DNA from: Kluyvera sp036759925 | GTDB taxonomy: Bacteria; Pseudomonadota; Gammaproteobacteria; Enterobacterales; Enterobacteriaceae | Direction: 5' to 3' | Assembly (NCBI RefSeq): GCF_036759925.1 | Contig: NZ_JAPKIB010000006.1 | Span: 1-64,000, forward strand | DNA: 64,000 nt | In this document: positions 62,722 through 64,000 of the stretch, one piece after another | Numbering within the stretch: the first letter of the stretch is position 1 | Layout: each line of letters begins with the position of its first letter | Program-made: the position numbers and the translations under genes | Notes under the pieces: model-generated | The model's database searches: none | Seen by the model: only the letters and a program-made list of their open reading frames with translations | Told to the model about the DNA's origin: nothing

Positions 62722-64000
62722 TCACGAATACTTTTTCGTCCGCCGCGTCGGCGCGGTGTTTGCCGGATCGTCCGGCCAGACGTGCTTCGGATAACGCCCT
62801 TTCATCTCTTTTTGCACTTCCCGATACGCCCCTTGCCAGAACGCGCTTAAATCACGCGTGATCTGCAACGGACGCTGCGCCGGTGAGAGCAGTTCCAACA
62901 CCAGCGCAACTCGCCCTTCAGCGATAGTCGGCGTGCTGGCCTCACCAAACATCTCCTGCATACGCACCGCCAAAGCCGGAGGGTTTTCATCATCATAACG
63001 GATGGCGATTCGACTTCCAGTGGGCACAGTGTAATGAGTTGGCAGCAAACTCACCAGACGTTGTCGTAATGACCAGGGCAACCATTCCAGCAGCGCCTGA
63101 TGAACATCCAGCGATTTCAATCCGCGCAACGAGTGAACGCCACTCATGTGCGGTAGCAACCAGCTCTCCAGGGCCGCCAGCAGCGAGGCGTCATCCACCG
63201 CAGGCCACGCATCTTCCGGCAGCCAGCGCGCAGCGCACTGTAGACGCAAGCGTAGCTGTTCCGCTTCGTTCGTCCAGTTGAGTACGCTTAACCCTTTCTC
63301 GCGAATGCCGGTGAGCATCGCCCGGTGCAGCTCCTCTTCCGACGGTTTCGCCAGCGGGCGCACGCTCAGCGTTAACTGCCCAATCTGGCTACGACGCAAC
63401 GCTTTCAGCGTGCCCTGAGTATCATCCCACTCGATAGTGTCAGATTGTTGAATCAGCTGCGGACAGCGCGCCACCAGCGCATCAATATCCAGCGCACAGG
63501 CCTGCAAGATTCGCGCATCCGGCGAGGCATTGCCCTGTAGCAGCAGCGGCGCAATCAGCCATTCGTGGCGATTCAGCGCATCGTCGGCGTCTAGCATCGC
63601 CCCCATGCCGTTGGCGAGCTGATAGCGTCCTTCCTGTCCGCGTCGGCGTGCGATGCGGTCGGGGAAGCCCTGCGCCAACAGCGCGGGAATCGCGTCGCTG
63701 TCAGGCTGCCCTGCACGGCGATTAAGCCGCTTACAAAGCTGTTGGCTTCGCTGCTGCCACTGCCCCTGCGAACGGGTAAAGGCTTGCATCAAATCGCCGC
63801 TGCCGCCGCGCGGAGGCTCTTCCAGAATGGCTGCCAGCCGCGCCGCCGTAGCCACGTCATCGTCGCTATCCGCCGCCACCAGCATCGCGGCAAGACGCGG
63901 GTCGTTCCCCAGCGCAGCCATTTTCTGCCCTTTCGCCGTTAAGCGCTCATCGGCCAACGCGCCAAGCTGCGTCAGCAGGCGACGCGCCGCCGCCAGGTTC
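62722..64000 (-). CDS. hrpB: ATP-dependent RNA helicase HrpB, C-terminal part (5' end outside window)
   Basis: The frame is open to the window edge, so the gene is cut: 425 residues of a protein of about 810. The piece corresponds to the region after the DEAH helicase core, with the helicase-associated domain (DPRLAAMLVAADSDDD) and the HrpB-specific C-terminal domain ending PKHVWPDDPANTAPTRRTKKYS. The helicase motifs lie outside the window. HrpB is a DExH protein of unclear cellular role; it is upstream of mrcB in the same direction. Confidence 0.93.
   Translation of the reverse strand, partial: NLAAARRLLTQLGALADERLTAKGQKMAALGNDPRLAAMLVAADSDDDVATAARLAAILEEPPRGGSGDLMQAFTRSQGQWQQRSQQLCKRLNRRAGQPDSDAIPALLAQGFPDRIARRRGQEGRYQLANGMGAMLDADDALNRHEWLIAPLLLQGNASPDARILQACALDIDALVARCPQLIQQSDTIEWDDTQGTLKALRRSQIGQLTLSVRPLAKPSEEELHRAMLTGIREKGLSVLNWTNEAEQLRLRLQCAARWLPEDAWPAVDDASLLAALESWLLPHMSGVHSLRGLKSLDVHQALLEWLPWSLRQRLVSLLPTHYTVPTGSRIAIRYDDENPPALAVRMQEMFGEASTPTIAEGRVALVLELLSPAQRPLQITRDLSAFWQGAYREVQKEMKGRYPKHVWPDDPANTAPTRRTKKYS

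Overview
The window is a piece of an enterobacterial chromosome (family Enterobacteriaceae). Nearly every protein matches its Escherichia coli counterpart in length and catalytic residues, and the gene order is the E. coli gmhB-to-hrpB segment read in reverse. Protein differences (FhuA loops, the BamA surface loop, the DegP linker), the absence of E. coli yaeF and yaeI, and an extra PTS-transketolase locus point to a relative such as Enterobacter, Klebsiella or Kluyvera rather than E. coli or Salmonella. The genus cannot be fixed from the sequence alone.

Layout. 1-120: a leftward rRNA-operon P1 promoter, so an rrn operon should begin just outside the window. 124-3410: gmhB, then the methionine importer metNIQ behind MetJ boxes. 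3522-8888: envelope-stress lipoproteins (rcsF, nlpE), tRNA and translation factors (trmO, proS, arfB), yaeQ, yaeP and the Rho inhibitor rof. 8890-12860: tilS, yaeR, ldcC. 12966-29800: a long leftward block for lipid, envelope and DNA synthesis (accA, dnaE, rnhB, lpxB, lpxA, fabZ, lpxD, skp, bamA, rseP, cdsA, uppS, dxr, frr). 29952-32750: pyrH, tsf and rpsB with a structured leader. 32888-37768: map, glnD, dapD, yaeH. 37861-46485: cdaR, degP with a sigma-E promoter, dgt, mtnN-btuF, yadS, erpA, clcA. 52335-64000: hemL, the ferrichrome system fhuACDB, mrcB and the 3' part of hrpB.

The accessory part is 46766-52172, inserted between clcA and hemL, which are adjacent in E. coli. It holds an ascorbate-family PTS (IIC, IIB, IIA), a complete second transketolase and a divergent GntR/UTRA repressor-type regulator. 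The set looks like a self-contained uptake and catabolic system for an unidentified sugar that becomes a ketose phosphate. Beside it, at 46600-46750 on the + strand, is a structured, ORF-free stretch ending in a hairpin and U-tract, a candidate small RNA.

Small repeats mark many gene junctions: a REP/BIME family with the core GTAGCCCGGCCAAGCGCAGC at seven places, and an ERIC-type element lacking its central part between frr and dxr. No insertion sequence, prophage, CRISPR array, tRNA or rRNA gene was seen inside the window.
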